A DNA stretch of 64,000 nt from contig JBLHOT010000003.1 of the NCBI GenBank assembly GCA_047623945.1, forward strand, positions 1-64,000. Direction: 5' to 3'. Below are positions 1 through 9,082 of this stretch, piece after piece. The stretch comes from Arcticibacterium sp047623945 (GTDB lineage: Bacteria; Bacteroidota; Bacteroidia; Cytophagales; Spirosomataceae). A program made the position numbers and the translations under genes. Every line of letters begins with the position of its first letter. The stretch's first letter is position 1. The notes beneath the pieces are model-generated. The model was not told the DNA's origin and made no database searches. It saw only the letters and a program-made list of their open reading frames with translations.

Positions 1-116
1 ACCACACGAAGACTATCTGCAACACGGGTCTGTTCCAGACTAACATCATCTATGGTATAGTCACAAGAGAAAAAGGCCGAATAGACAATCAGGCCTAAGA
101 AAAGTCTGGCAACCAT
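1..116 (-). CDS. Partial lipoprotein gene, 5' end only
   Basis: The minus strand reads an open frame from an ATG at 116-114 to the window edge. It begins MVARLFLGLIVYSAFFSCDY and continues as a D/E/R-containing soluble stretch. The N-terminus looks like a lipoprotein signal with a Cys at residue 18. Its ATG overlaps the mreD stop by one base (TAATG), so it is probably translationally coupled to the mre operon. Many rod-shape operons carry mrdA (PBP2) after mreD, but this N-terminus is lipoprotein-like rather than PBP2-like. The function cannot be told from 38 residues. Confidence 0.6.
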   Translation of the reverse strand, partial: MVARLFLGLIVYSAFFSCDYTIDDVSLEQTRVADSLRV

Positions 117-637
117 TATTTTTGAAAGGATAAATTAGACGTAAAAACGCTAGTTAGATAAATAACAGCGACAGTAAACAGGGTGCTAAAAAAGACCTTG
201 GCCAAGCTATGAAGTATGACATGCATATCACCAGCCTCTACTAAGAACAGAAAAAAGTGATGAATAAAGACCATGACCCCTATATAAACCAAATACCGCT
301 GATGCCCCAATTCTGGCAATGTCACGACTAAGTCGTTTTCAATACCTTTGCCAGGGAAAAAATATAAGAGCATACTTCTTCTTAGATAACCTATAAGGGT
401 GCAGGCTGCGGCATGAACTCCCGCTGTATTATAGAAAGAATCTACTATAAGTCCAATTAAAAAACTTACCAGAATAACCCAAAGAGTATCCATTTCGCCA
501 GGCAGCCACAAAATAGCAATGAGATAAATAAAGCAAAAGGCCACATCATAGAGTACCAAGTTTCTTACAAAAAGAATTTGTAAAGACACATACAACAAAA
601 CCACTAAAGCCGATCTTATAAAACTTTGGCTATTCAT
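116..637 (-). CDS. mreD: Rod shape-determining protein MreD
   Basis: A 173-residue, strongly hydrophobic protein with about five membrane segments, the usual MreD size and topology. MreD is the inner-membrane part of the elongasome that links MreC and MreB to lateral-wall peptidoglycan synthesis. The identification rests mostly on position: it overlaps the end of mreC by 8 bases (630-637) and is third in mreB-mreC-mreD. Sequence conservation in MreD is low. The charged loop RRSMLLYFFPGKGIE is typical of Bacteroidota MreD. Confidence 0.85.
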   Translation of the reverse strand: MNSQSFIRSALVVLLYVSLQILFVRNLVLYDVAFCFIYLIAILWLPGEMDTLWVILVSFLIGLIVDSFYNTAGVHAAACTLIGYLRRSMLLYFFPGKGIENDLVVTLPELGHQRYLVYIGVMVFIHHFFLFLVEAGDMHVILHSLAKVFFSTLFTVAVIYLTSVFTSNLSFQK

Positions 638-1478
638 TGTCTGTCTCTAGTTTAAGCTGCTCTTCTTTCATTTTATTATCAACAACATACACATAAGTCA
701 GTCCTCGAAAATCCGTAGCCAACTCTACCTCTATTTGATGAAAAGCAGTATTTGGGGGTGTTTCCACCTTGGAAATCTTTCCAATTAAGACACCAGGAGG
801 AAACACAAGGTTTTGAGCAGAGGTAATTACACTGTCTGACACCGCTACGGGCTTAAATTTATCGATGGTTCCTAAGTTAACTCTTCTGGAAGAAATGCCA
901 TCCCACAAGCTTAGTCCAAGGGCATATTGATTTCCCTTACGTAAATCTGCATTCACCACTTCAGACGAAATACGAAACTCCTTATGCAGTACGGAAAAAA
1001 CCCTAGAAAAATGTGAACTGCAAGACATCACCTGTCCCACAACTCCGTGTGGGCCAATAACGGCCATCCCAGAACTAATGCCATCTTCAGAACCCTTATC
1101 TATAGTAATGTAATTGTTTGCCAAAGCGGTGGTGCTATTGATAACCTTAGCCACCTTAAAGTCAAAACGATTAGAAAAAAGAGAGTCTGTTTTAAAAAAA
1201 GCATCAGGCCTCGCCTTTTCCGCCTCCAAAACTGATAAACGAGCCAATATGGCTTTGTTTTCATTTACAAGATTTGCATTCTCGACCTTTAAATTAAGAT
1301 ACTCTTTAGCCCCTTGAGTAGCTGCCATGGCTTTCCCCGTCATGGCATTGGTAGAGTTAAACATGGTTACGTCCCATTTTAAGTTATTCTTTCGAATAAG
1401 TGCAAATGAAAGCAACTCCAATAAAATAAAAAGAAAGAAGTACTTTGCTCTGTTTAAGAGTCCAATTAACTGAGACAT
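630..1478 (-). CDS. mreC: Rod shape-determining protein MreC
   Basis: 282 residues: one N-terminal membrane anchor (about 12-30), a coiled coil (about 60-95), then the beta-rich periplasmic MreC domain. Conserved elements include IDKGSEDGISSGMAVIGPHG and VGQVMSCS in the first barrel and LVFPPGVLIGKI in the second. MreC is the bitopic scaffold that connects cytoplasmic MreB filaments to the periplasmic synthases. It lies 25 bases downstream of mreB and overlaps mreD, so the three are surely one transcript. Confidence 0.95.
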   Translation of the reverse strand: MSQLIGLLNRAKYFFLFILLELLSFALIRKNNLKWDVTMFNSTNAMTGKAMAATQGAKEYLNLKVENANLVNENKAILARLSVLEAEKARPDAFFKTDSLFSNRFDFKVAKVINSTTALANNYITIDKGSEDGISSGMAVIGPHGVVGQVMSCSSHFSRVFSVLHKEFRISSEVVNADLRKGNQYALGLSLWDGISSRRVNLGTIDKFKPVAVSDSVITSAQNLVFPPGVLIGKISKVETPPNTAFHQIEVELATDFRGLTYVYVVDNKMKEEQLKLETDNE

Positions 1479-1503
1479 ATATTAAGAATGCTCAAGGTCA
1501 AAA

Positions 1504-2535
1504 CTAGTAAACTAAGACAGGACGGAACTTTTCAATATTTTTCAATATTTCACCAGTGCCTCTCACCACAGCCTTGAGAGGATCTTCTGCCACATGAATA
1601 GGAAGTTTAGTTTTAAGCTCCAGCCTTTTATCCAACCCGTGCAGTAAAGCACCTCCGCCAGTCAAGAATATTCCATTTTCGAATATATCTGCAGAAAGCT
1701 CTGGTGGAGACATCTCCAAAGCTCTCATGATGGCTTCTTCTATTTTGGAAATTGATTTATCTAAAGCGTATGCAATTTCGCTGTAAGTCACCTTTATTTC
1801 CTTAGGAATACCCGTCATCAAATCTCTACCTCTAATTTCTATGTCCGCGGGAGCGTCATCTAAATCTGGCAAAGCCGCTCCTACATGAATCTTAATAGAC
1901 TCTGCAGAACGCTCACCGATTAACAAATTATGCTCTCTACGCATATAGTCTACAATATCCCTTGTAAACAAATCTCCTGCAATTCTCACAGACGACTCAC
2001 AAACAATACCTGATAAGGCTATAACCGCTATCTCTGTAGTACCTCCTCCAATATCCACAATCATAGAACCGTTAGGTTGCTCTATATCAATCCCAATACC
2101 CACTGCTGCGGCTATTGGTTCATGAACCATGTAAACCTCTTTGGCCCCTGCATGCTCACAAGAGTCTTTTACCGCACGCTTTTCTACCTCCGTAATACCA
2201 GAAGGAATACAAACAACCATTCTATGTGATGGAGAGAAGAACCAAGATCTGCCAGAATCAATCATTTTGATCATTCCCCGAATCATCAATTCTGCGGCAG
2301 TAAAGTCAGCAATTACACCGTCTTTCAAGGGTCTAATCGTTTTAATGTTTTCGTTGGTTTTTTCATGCATTTGCATGGCTTTGTGGCCAATGGCTAGCAC
2401 CTTTCCACTTACTTTATCTAAAGCGATAATAGAGGGTTCATCCACAACGATTTTATCCTTGTGTATTATTAATGTGTTAGCCGTACCTAGGTCAATTGCA
2501 ATGTCGCTTGTCAAAAAGCTAAAAAATCCTGCCAT
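1504..2535 (-). CDS. mreB: Actin-like cell-shape protein MreB
   Basis: 343 residues, full length for MreB. It carries the actin-fold phosphate loops: IAIDLGTANTLI near the N-terminus (phosphate 1), IVDIGGGTTEIAVI (phosphate 2) and GIFLTGGGALLHGLD (adenosine motif). MreB polymerises on the inner face of the membrane and directs lateral wall growth. It is the first gene of the mre operon. A TAAATTTG -7 element lies about 40 bases upstream on the minus strand. Confidence 0.97.
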   Translation of the reverse strand: MAGFFSFLTSDIAIDLGTANTLIIHKDKIVVDEPSIIALDKVSGKVLAIGHKAMQMHEKTNENIKTIRPLKDGVIADFTAAELMIRGMIKMIDSGRSWFFSPSHRMVVCIPSGITEVEKRAVKDSCEHAGAKEVYMVHEPIAAAVGIGIDIEQPNGSMIVDIGGGTTEIAVIALSGIVCESSVRIAGDLFTRDIVDYMRREHNLLIGERSAESIKIHVGAALPDLDDAPADIEIRGRDLMTGIPKEIKVTYSEIAYALDKSISKIEEAIMRALEMSPPELSADIFENGIFLTGGGALLHGLDKRLELKTKLPIHVAEDPLKAVVRGTGEILKNIEKFRPVLVY

Positions 2536-2575
2536 GGAAAGTCTGGAGTAGTGGGAGTAATGATATTATAAGCCG

Positions 2576-2583
2576 CAAATTTA
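2576..2583 (-). promoter_or_regulatory. Putative -7 element of the mreBCD promoter
   Basis: On the minus strand this reads TAAATTTG, a match to the Bacteroidota sigma-A -7 consensus TAnnTTTG, about 40 bases before the mreB ATG. I see no well-spaced TTTG -33 box: the nearest TTTG is only about 13 bases upstream. Treat as a candidate. Confidence 0.4.
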
Positions 2584-2681
2584 CAATTTTTATTCGCAAA
2601 GTATTCTTTGGAATGGCATTTTTATTATAATCCTAGGTAATCTAGTTTATTTCTGGCCGTTTAATCTTAAAACACAGTATA

Positions 2682-3377
2682 TCAGCCTGTTATTAACTTA
2701 AATCCCTCTCCGTGCAAATTCAATATCTTGATATTTTCATCTCCCTTGAGATGCTTCCTTAATTTGGTAATGTAAACATCCATAGAGCGGGCATTAAAAT
2801 AGGAGTCGTCTCCCCATATTAGCTTCAAAGCAAAGCTTCTACTAACCGGTTTATTCTGATTTTGACAAAACAATTTTAGAAGTTCAGATTCTTTGGTAGT
2901 TAGCTTTGTGGACAACTCGTTTAGGGACAGCTTTAAACCTACTGTGTCAAATATATATGTTCCAATTTTATAGCTTTCTGGAGCACTTTCTGGCTCTTGC
3001 TTATTCACTCTTCTAAAAATAGCCGCAATTCTCATTAAAAGCTCCTCCATACTGAAGGGCTTCGTTATATAATCATCTGCCCCACTCTTAAAGCCTTGAA
3101 TGGTGTCTTCTTTCATAGCCTTGGCCGTTAGGAAAATAACAGGGATCTCTGGATCCTTTAACCTTATTTCTTTTGCTAAAGAAAAACCATCCTTTTTTGG
3201 CATCATGACATCTAACAAACACATATCAAAGTTTTCACCACTCAAAAACATATCCAAGCCTTCATTCCCGTCTTTAGCAAGTTCCACCTCATAATTTTTA
3301 GCAATAAGGTACTCCTGAAGAAGCATACCCAGATTGGGATCGTCTTCGGCCAATAAAATCTTTAATTTGTTTTTCAT
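2682..3377 (-). CDS. OmpR/PhoB-type response regulator
   Basis: 231 residues. The receiver domain (about 5-120) has the acidic pair ED-D at 11-13, the phospho-acceptor D56 in CLLDVMMPKKDG and the KPF switch lysine. The C-terminal winged helix (about 140-230) has RSMDVYITKLRKHLKGDENI and ends in LNLHGEGFKL, as in OmpR/PhoB regulators. It is the partner of the histidine kinase immediately upstream on the same strand (20-base gap). It acts as a cytoplasmic DNA-binding regulator. The target genes cannot be read from the sequence. Confidence 0.95.
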   Translation of the reverse strand: MKNKLKILLAEDDPNLGMLLQEYLIAKNYEVELAKDGNEGLDMFLSGENFDMCLLDVMMPKKDGFSLAKEIRLKDPEIPVIFLTAKAMKEDTIQGFKSGADDYITKPFSMEELLMRIAAIFRRVNKQEPESAPESYKIGTYIFDTVGLKLSLNELSTKLTTKESELLKLFCQNQNKPVSRSFALKLIWGDDSYFNARSMDVYITKLRKHLKGDENIKILNLHGEGFKLITG

Positions 3378-3396
3378 AATTCTTTATCTTATTAGT

Positions 3397-5460
3397 CTAT
3401 GCTCTCAAAAACTCAAGTTCAAAAGTGGTGCCCTCTCCAAGCATACTTGTTACCATAATTTTCCCATGGTGCAGATCCACCATTTTTTTCACATAACTCA
3501 ATCCCAGCCCAAAACCTTTAACATCATGTACATTACCTGTAGACACCCTATAAAATTTATCAAAGATTTTTGTCACCTGTTCTTTGCTCATTCCTATTCC
3601 CTTGTCACTAATTAAAATTTGTATTCTATTTTCACTATTTGCTGTAGCCACATTGATTTCTGGCTTTCCATTGGAGTACTTATTGGCATTGTCTAAAAGG
3701 TTGTAGATAATATTGGTCATATGTACTTCGTCTGCTGCAAATTCAGGATTATCCGCGTTTAAATGTAGGTCTAACGTGCCCTCCTTTTGTTCTATCTGAA
3801 CCCCAAGGTTCTGAGATACCTGCTCTATTATTTCATGAATATTAACTTCCGTCTGCCTCAGCTTTACCTCTCCTTTGTCCAAAAGAGCCATTTGAAGCAC
3901 TTTTTCTACTTGGCTTCCTAGTCTTGCATTCTCATCCCTGATGATGTTAAGGTATTTTGTTGGGTTTTTCTGATTTATCTGACGATCCTTCATCACTTCC
4001 ACCGCTAAAGAAATGTTAGAAATCGGTGTTTTAAACTCGTGCGTCATGTTATTAATAAAGTCATTCTTTATAAGCGACAAGTTTTTCTGCTTCATCATCG
4101 TATTAATAGAGGAATAAAAAATGCCTCCAATCATCAAAATCAACAGGATGGAGCTTCCAAAAACACTCCACATATTCCCCATTATAAAGTTTTCTTTATT
4201 CGGAAAGTAGACATACAGAAACTGTTGCTGCTGAACCGCATCGTTTGGGAAAAGTTTTACTTTGTAGGCCAAGTCGCTTAATTCTGGTTGATTATCTAAG
4301 CCAAAAGAAGCAAAGATCATCTCTCCATTATTTTTCACGCCTGACTCGTAAGGCAAGTTTATTCCTAGGTTAGCCAGCTCTTGTTTTAGCAGCGTATCCA
4401 ACATTTGTTGGTTCACACGTTCATATATATCTCTATCTCCTTGCATGAAGTCAGAAAGTACATCCTTTACCAAATTCGCTTTATTCCTAGATTTTTCTAA
4501 CCCACTTAATTCCTTTTCTTCCTCCACCTCTATCCACTCATATTCTTCTTGAATCTCTGGTGCACCAAGGGCTACAACTGGCATATGAATCGTGGCTCCT
4601 TTCTTATTTAAAGAATCTTTTACTGCAGGCTTAGGGGGAACGTCCGTGTTTTGCTCTGGTCTGGCTTCCCCTAAAAGCCTATTCTGCTCATTCTCCCTTT
4701 TAACAGGGTTAATGGAAACTCCAGTATTTTCATACACGGGCCTATTTCTATTTCTCGCCTGTGGTAGACCCGTAGCATTTACAAAAGCCGCAAACTCTTG
4801 ATCAATGATATTTAGTATTTGGTCTATATCCTGGTTTCTATTTCTAAACTCACTTGACTTCTTCTCAAATTCCTGCCAAACCTGATTCTGTTGTCTCATT
4901 ACTTTTTTTACAAAAGCAAGCCTATTTTCTGGCAGCAAATTTCTTTCATCAAACTGGACGTCCGACACCTGAATGTTAAAACTAAACTCTTCCAAGCTTG
5001 GCATTGGTTCGTTAGGCTGAAAAACATAAATGATAGAATCTGGAGTTCTTGGTATAGAATGATTGCCGCCAGGCTGCTTAGTTTCCATCTTTGCTAGATG
5101 ATTGCCACGAGTCTCCTTGGTTTCAATATTAGCAACACCTCCTCTTTTTGCAAATGACGTGTTAGAGGGAGAGTCCTTTTCTTTCTTTCTCAAAACCCTT
5201 CGAAGCTTTTTTGTAGGCTTTTCTTCAGACGTCAACGCAGCTAGAGTTAACTCTTCCTGCTCTTTTATTTTTTGCTGAGCCAGAAACATCACCTCTTGTT
5301 TTTCAACTTTGGTAATTGTCTGATTCATAGATTTAATTACTTTCCTATCGAATTGTTCTCTCTTAACCGCAATTGCATTTTCTATCCAATACCATTGAAA
5401 AGACACTAGAGCAATTAATGCAATCAGCATAAGACCAATAATACTTCTAAAATTCTTCAT
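3397..5460 (-). CDS. Sensor histidine kinase with long periplasmic domain
   Basis: 687 residues. One N-terminal membrane helix (about 7-24) is followed by a very long periplasmic region (to about 430), then a second helix SSILLILMIGGIFYSSI. Next come a HisKA domain with H474 in NNMTHEFKTPISN and a HATPase domain with N-box NLLDNANKYS and G-boxes ISDKGIGMS and GFGLGLSYVKKM. The periplasmic region is unusual: charged, Q/N/E/K-rich and partly low complexity, with two similar segments ending in GNH near residues 115-135. It phosphorylates the response regulator encoded 20 bases downstream. I recognise no sensory ligand domain. Confidence 0.93.
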   Translation of the reverse strand: MKNFRSIIGLMLIALIALVSFQWYWIENAIAVKREQFDRKVIKSMNQTITKVEKQEVMFLAQQKIKEQEELTLAALTSEEKPTKKLRRVLRKKEKDSPSNTSFAKRGGVANIETKETRGNHLAKMETKQPGGNHSIPRTPDSIIYVFQPNEPMPSLEEFSFNIQVSDVQFDERNLLPENRLAFVKKVMRQQNQVWQEFEKKSSEFRNRNQDIDQILNIIDQEFAAFVNATGLPQARNRNRPVYENTGVSINPVKRENEQNRLLGEARPEQNTDVPPKPAVKDSLNKKGATIHMPVVALGAPEIQEEYEWIEVEEEKELSGLEKSRNKANLVKDVLSDFMQGDRDIYERVNQQMLDTLLKQELANLGINLPYESGVKNNGEMIFASFGLDNQPELSDLAYKVKLFPNDAVQQQQFLYVYFPNKENFIMGNMWSVFGSSILLILMIGGIFYSSINTMMKQKNLSLIKNDFINNMTHEFKTPISNISLAVEVMKDRQINQKNPTKYLNIIRDENARLGSQVEKVLQMALLDKGEVKLRQTEVNIHEIIEQVSQNLGVQIEQKEGTLDLHLNADNPEFAADEVHMTNIIYNLLDNANKYSNGKPEINVATANSENRIQILISDKGIGMSKEQVTKIFDKFYRVSTGNVHDVKGFGLGLSYVKKMVDLHHGKIMVTSMLGEGTTFELEFLRA

Positions 5461-5615
5461 TCCTTCTTTAAGATATTAACTCTGCCATACCATAAACAAC
5501 GAAATTAGAACATGACATATGTAATAAACGACTTTTAACACTTTTTAACCTAACGACTATTAACCGATTAAAGTAAAAAAACTAGCCCTAAAGTAACCTT
5601 ATGTATCTATTTTCT

Positions 5616-5623
5616 TACTTTTG
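5616..5623 (+). promoter_or_regulatory. Putative -7 element before tagaturonate reductase
   Basis: TACTTTTG fits TAnnTTTG and lies 28 bases before the chosen ATG at 5651. No convincing TTTG -33 box is present at the normal spacing, so this is a weak call. Confidence 0.35.
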
Positions 5624-5650
5624 ATTTCTATACCCAACCCTCTTTATATC

Positions 5651-7105
5651 ATGAGACTTTCAGAAAAAACACACACAAAGCAGCCTGCCAACCCTGAGAA
5701 AATCCTACAATTCGGAACTGGGGTTCTTTTAAGGGGCTTATGCGATTTTTTGATAGATAAAGGAAATAAAGAAGGAAATTATAATGGAAGCATTGTAGTT
5801 GTTAAATCAATGCCCGGATCTGCCAAAGATTTTGAGGAACAAGACCAACTTTACACCGTTTGTGTTAGGGGATTAGAGAGTGGAAACATTGTTTCTGAGA
5901 ACGTCGTTTGCGAAGCCATAAGTAGAGTAATTTCTGCCTCTGATCATTGGGCAGAAGTACTAAAGACAGCCGAAAACCCAGAAATGGACCTAGTCATCAG
6001 TAATACCACGGAAGTTGGCCTTAAATACATCAAAGAATCTGGCACTGCCGTGCCTGTTTCTTTTCCTGGAAAATTAACAGCTTGGCTAGAGCAGCGATTT
6101 AATGCTGGCCACAAAGGCGTTATTATCATTCCTACGGAATTGGTGGTAGACAATGGTAAAGTCCTTAAAGAACTTATTAATCAGCAGATAGACGGTCAGG
6201 GCTTATCCAAAGAATTTAAAAATTGGGTTAATGAGAAAAACCACTTTTGTAGTTCCCTTGTAGACAGAATAGTCCCTGGTAGGCCCTCTAAAGAAGAGCA
6301 TGAAAGTCTAAACAAAGAATTGGGATACGAAGACACCTTACTCGTTAAGTCAGAATCCTATGCATTATGGGCCATTGAAGGCGACAGTTACATAAAAGAA
6401 ACGCTTTCTTTTGAGAAATCTCATCCTGGAGTGGTTATTGAAAAAAACATCACTCAATACCGAGAGCTTAAATTAAGAATGCTTAATGCCCCTCATACTC
6501 TGATGTGTGGCCTTTGCTATTTGGCTGGTTTTGAAACTGTTAAAGATGCCTTAAACAACCGCATGATTGAAAAATATATTTCCAATCTCATGCTGACGGA
6601 ATTAGCCCCTGCCCTACCAAAAAACATTGACTCAAAACTAGTACAGCGTTACGGCCAAACCATTTTAGACCGCTTTAGGAATCCCTATTTAGACCATAAA
6701 TGGCTTAGTATTACTTTCCAGTCTACTATGAAACTGAATATGCGTGCCATGCCGCTTTTGCATCGTTACTATGCTATTTTCAACTGTGTTCCACATTATT
6801 TCGCCCGTGGCATTGCTGCATATCTGTTATTCACGAAAGCAGTAAGACATGTAAATGGCACTTATTACGGAGATAATAACGGCACAGAGTACGTCATTAA
6901 CGATGATCAGGCCGGCTGGTATTTTGAGGCCTGGAAAAATAACGACCCAAAAGAGGTTGTTCAAAAAGCTCTTTCTAATAAAGACTTTTGGGATACAGAT
7001 TTAACGGAGCTCAAGGGTTTTGAGGAAGCCGTTGCCGTTCATCTTTCTAATATGATGATGGCCGGGGTTAAAGAGGTGGTTTCTGCTTTGAATGTCTTTG
7101 CTTAG
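5651..7105 (+). CDS. uxaB: Tagaturonate reductase / altronate oxidoreductase (UxaB-like)
   Basis: About 484 residues of the mannitol/polyol dehydrogenase family. The N-terminal Rossmann region has ILQFGTGVLLRGLCDFLIDKG. Family signatures include NTTEVGL, IIIPTELVVDNG, LVDRIVPGRPS and KLRMLNAPHTLM, the last carrying the catalytic-region Lys/Asn/His typical of the UxaB/MtlD fold. UxaB reduces D-tagaturonate to D-altronate with NADH in galacturonate catabolism. I chose the ATG at 5651 (MRLSEKTHTKQ); the frame is open to 5621 but the extra residues look non-coding. It stands alone here, with no uxaA/uxaC beside it. A mannitol dehydrogenase-like role is the main alternative. Confidence 0.85.
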   Translation: MRLSEKTHTKQPANPEKILQFGTGVLLRGLCDFLIDKGNKEGNYNGSIVVVKSMPGSAKDFEEQDQLYTVCVRGLESGNIVSENVVCEAISRVISASDHWAEVLKTAENPEMDLVISNTTEVGLKYIKESGTAVPVSFPGKLTAWLEQRFNAGHKGVIIIPTELVVDNGKVLKELINQQIDGQGLSKEFKNWVNEKNHFCSSLVDRIVPGRPSKEEHESLNKELGYEDTLLVKSESYALWAIEGDSYIKETLSFEKSHPGVVIEKNITQYRELKLRMLNAPHTLMCGLCYLAGFETVKDALNNRMIEKYISNLMLTELAPALPKNIDSKLVQRYGQTILDRFRNPYLDHKWLSITFQSTMKLNMRAMPLLHRYYAIFNCVPHYFARGIAAYLLFTKAVRHVNGTYYGDNNGTEYVINDDQAGWYFEAWKNNDPKEVVQKALSNKDFWDTDLTELKGFEEAVAVHLSNMMMAGVKEVVSALNVFA

Positions 7106-7416
7106 GAAGCTCTCCTATTCAAGCCGCCTCTAAAAAAGAAAGTACTGGCTATGAGTGATTTTAGATCTCTTCATATCCAGCACCTTCCTAAATGCATATA
7201 GTTGAATAAATGGGAAAACAAAGCTAGCATAGGAACAGAAGATGGCTTTATATTATTCGACTGTTTTCCAATACATATTTGACGAAATTTAGCATGTGGT
7301 TTAAAAGGACAGGGAGTTAATGCAGTCGAATTTTATGTCTTCTTTTTTTCAAATATTTTAGCTTAAATGTTTGGAAGATTTAAACTAGCCGTGCATCTTT
7401 GCAGTCCCAAAAGAAA
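7106..7416. other. Intergenic region before tRNA-Val
   Basis: About 310 bases with no gene that I can support. The only feature seen is the tRNA promoter at its right end. Confidence 0.6.
7370..7401 (+). promoter_or_regulatory. tRNA-Val promoter (TTTG-N20-CATCTTTG)
   Basis: A TTTG at 7370-7373 and CATCTTTG at 7394-7401 are separated by 20 bases, matching the Bacteroidota -33/-7 arrangement with one change (CA for TA) in the -7 box. The predicted start lies a few bases before the tRNA at 7417. Confidence 0.65.
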
Positions 7417-7491
7417 GGGAGTTTAGCTCAGTTGGTTCAGAGCATCTGCCTTACAAGCAGAGGGTCGGGGGTTCGAATCCCTCAACTCCCA
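7417..7491 (+). tRNA. tRNA-Val (anticodon TAC)
   Basis: A 75-base cloverleaf. The acceptor stem is GGGAGTT (7417-7423) with AACTCCC (7484-7490) and discriminator A. The D arm is GCTC/GAGC, the anticodon stem TCTGC/GCAGA with loop CTTACAA giving anticodon TAC, and the T loop is TTCGAAT. CCA is not encoded. It reads GTA/GTG valine codons. It stands alone between a TTTG/CATCTTTG promoter and a strong hairpin terminator. Confidence 0.97.
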
Positions 7492-7511
7492 CAAAGCTTA
7501 ACGCGAAAAAG

Positions 7512-7543
7512 AAAAGCACTTACATTAATTTGTAGGTGCTTTT
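7512..7543 (+). terminator. Rho-independent terminator of tRNA-Val
   Basis: AAAAGCACTTACA (7512-7524) and TGTAGGTGCTTTT (7531-7543) form a 13-bp stem with one G-T pair and a 6-base loop, ending in a T run, 20 bases after the tRNA. Confidence 0.8.
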
Positions 7544-7664
7544 GTCATTCAAGAGCATTACTAGCCTCATTGCAACTCGGACAGATGCCAGCTAAGTCTA
7601 ACTAAAATTAAGGGCCTAAGAACAAACGTGGGAGACTGAAGCTGATCCTCTCACCAAAAACTGG

Positions 7665-7702
7665 TCAGTGAGTTAAGATAGTTTTTCTTCTTAAATCACT
7701 GA
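7665..7702. repeat. Inverted repeat in a gene-free region
   Basis: TCAGTGAGTTAAGA (7665-7678) and TCTTAAATCACTGA (7689-7702) pair with one mismatch around a 10-base T-rich loop. The surrounding 7544-7832 has no supported gene. It could be a structure at the end of the minus-strand sialic-acid operon, though it lies 130 bases past the last stop. Confidence 0.5.
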
Positions 7703-7832
7703 GTTATGACGTGACGAATCTGGATAGTTATTGTAATACATCAACGTTTAAATTCAAAGAGTCTTAAAAGCTTTGAAATAGCAAGAATCTCTTGCGAACT
7801 AGCACAGAAGTACAAAGTTTATCTCCAACAAA

Positions 7833-9035
7833 TCAGTCTTTCAAGATAATTCTCACTCTGTAAACCCCTTCATTATCATTTGAATTGGTATCATTAATGC
7901 CCAGGAACAGCCGTCCAACTTTGTAAGCCTTAATTTCCTGCTTTTTACCAATAAAAAAATATTCTGACGATTCATTATTTATTTTCCCTATCAAAGCTCC
8001 TGTACTTATATCAAGTAAAGGCCTACTTCCCGACCCTGTATATGGAGAAGCTCCATCAGGGTCACAGTATTTTTTCTCCTTAAGATTCCAAAGAATTTTT
8101 CCGGTAGAGCTCATTTCAATTGTTTGTCCCTCTTTTAAATCAATACCTGTATCAAACCATTTCGCTTTACCAGAAATGGTAAAAGTCTTACCAATCATAG
8201 GAAATAATTCGAACACTTCTTTATCACTAACCTGACGTCCGAATTCGGCAATTTCAAACTCCTCCACAAAAGTTACATTTTGTGCTATTTCCTTTCCATA
8301 CCACTTTTGGAGTGCTATTAGATTGTCTGGTCTGACAATACTAAATGGAATCGTATTGTGAAATAGAAATTCAGCTTGCTTTTCCTTACTTGCCAAGACC
8401 TCATCCAAAACACCTTCTGCCTTAGGATTGGCTTCTATCACTTGAGATTCATGGGCTCCACATGAAGAAAGCTTTGTTTCCCAAACTTCATCTATGTCAA
8501 TAGCAATATCAGGGATGTATGAAAAATTAACAGTGTGAAAGTCCCGCATGTACATAAATACAGGCATTTTCTTCTGTTCTAGCTGTTCAGAAGCCTCTCG
8601 TACAATCCAACCTGCAGTCATATTGTCGTTATGACCACCCTTGGCAGGATAAAAAGTAAACACAATATCAGCGTTCCACTCCTCAATTGACTTAGTTACC
8701 TTTTCCCTTATTTCTTTGGTATTCTTCAATACACCATCATGGTAATCAAGTATTTCATAGGCTGATAAACCTAGAATTTCCTTTGACCTCGCTGCCTCCT
8801 TATACCTGCGTTTAGCAAGGTCTTTAGGCTTCATTGAATAATGTCCAGCATCACCATTCGTAAGTGACATGAATTTTACTTCATGCCCTAGCTTAGTGTA
8901 CTTGGCTGCTACGCCACCCGCATAAATCTCTCCTTCATCGGGATGGGCGAATATCACCATAACACGTAAAGGTTGTTGAGCATAAGAGAACTTTATCGTG
9001 CTAAGAAACACTAGAGCTAGTATATATATTTTCAT
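7833..9035 (-). CDS. Exported PIG-L family deacetylase
   Basis: 400 residues with a signal peptide (IYILALVFLSTIKFSYAQ). The PIG-L/LmbE domain has the zinc motif VIFAHPDEGEIYAGG (His-Pro-Asp-Asp/Glu type), NGDAGHY and TFYPAKGGHNDNMTAG with the second metal histidine. The family removes N-acetyl groups from GlcNAc-containing substrates. The last ~130 residues form a beta-rich extension that I cannot name. It lies 48 bases after the Kelch-symporter gene on the same strand, so it is probably the last gene of the sialic-acid operon and may act on an amino sugar released from the host glycan. The exact substrate is not visible. Confidence 0.85.
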   Translation of the reverse strand: MKIYILALVFLSTIKFSYAQQPLRVMVIFAHPDEGEIYAGGVAAKYTKLGHEVKFMSLTNGDAGHYSMKPKDLAKRRYKEAARSKEILGLSAYEILDYHDGVLKNTKEIREKVTKSIEEWNADIVFTFYPAKGGHNDNMTAGWIVREASEQLEQKKMPVFMYMRDFHTVNFSYIPDIAIDIDEVWETKLSSCGAHESQVIEANPKAEGVLDEVLASKEKQAEFLFHNTIPFSIVRPDNLIALQKWYGKEIAQNVTFVEEFEIAEFGRQVSDKEVFELFPMIGKTFTISGKAKWFDTGIDLKEGQTIEMSSTGKILWNLKEKKYCDPDGASPYTGSGSRPLLDISTGALIGKINNESSEYFFIGKKQEIKAYKVGRLFLGINDTNSNDNEGVYRVRIILKD

Positions 9036-9082
9036 TTGTTAATTATTAAGAAAGGGAACCAATGAATATAATTTATTTAAAA

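Noticed and set aside
2141..2551. 136-residue plus-strand frame across mreB
   Set aside because: It is the antisense shadow of mreB, whose motifs are all intact.
7399..7605. Open frame across tRNA-Val
   Set aside because: It reads through the tRNA and its terminator and has no protein-like composition.
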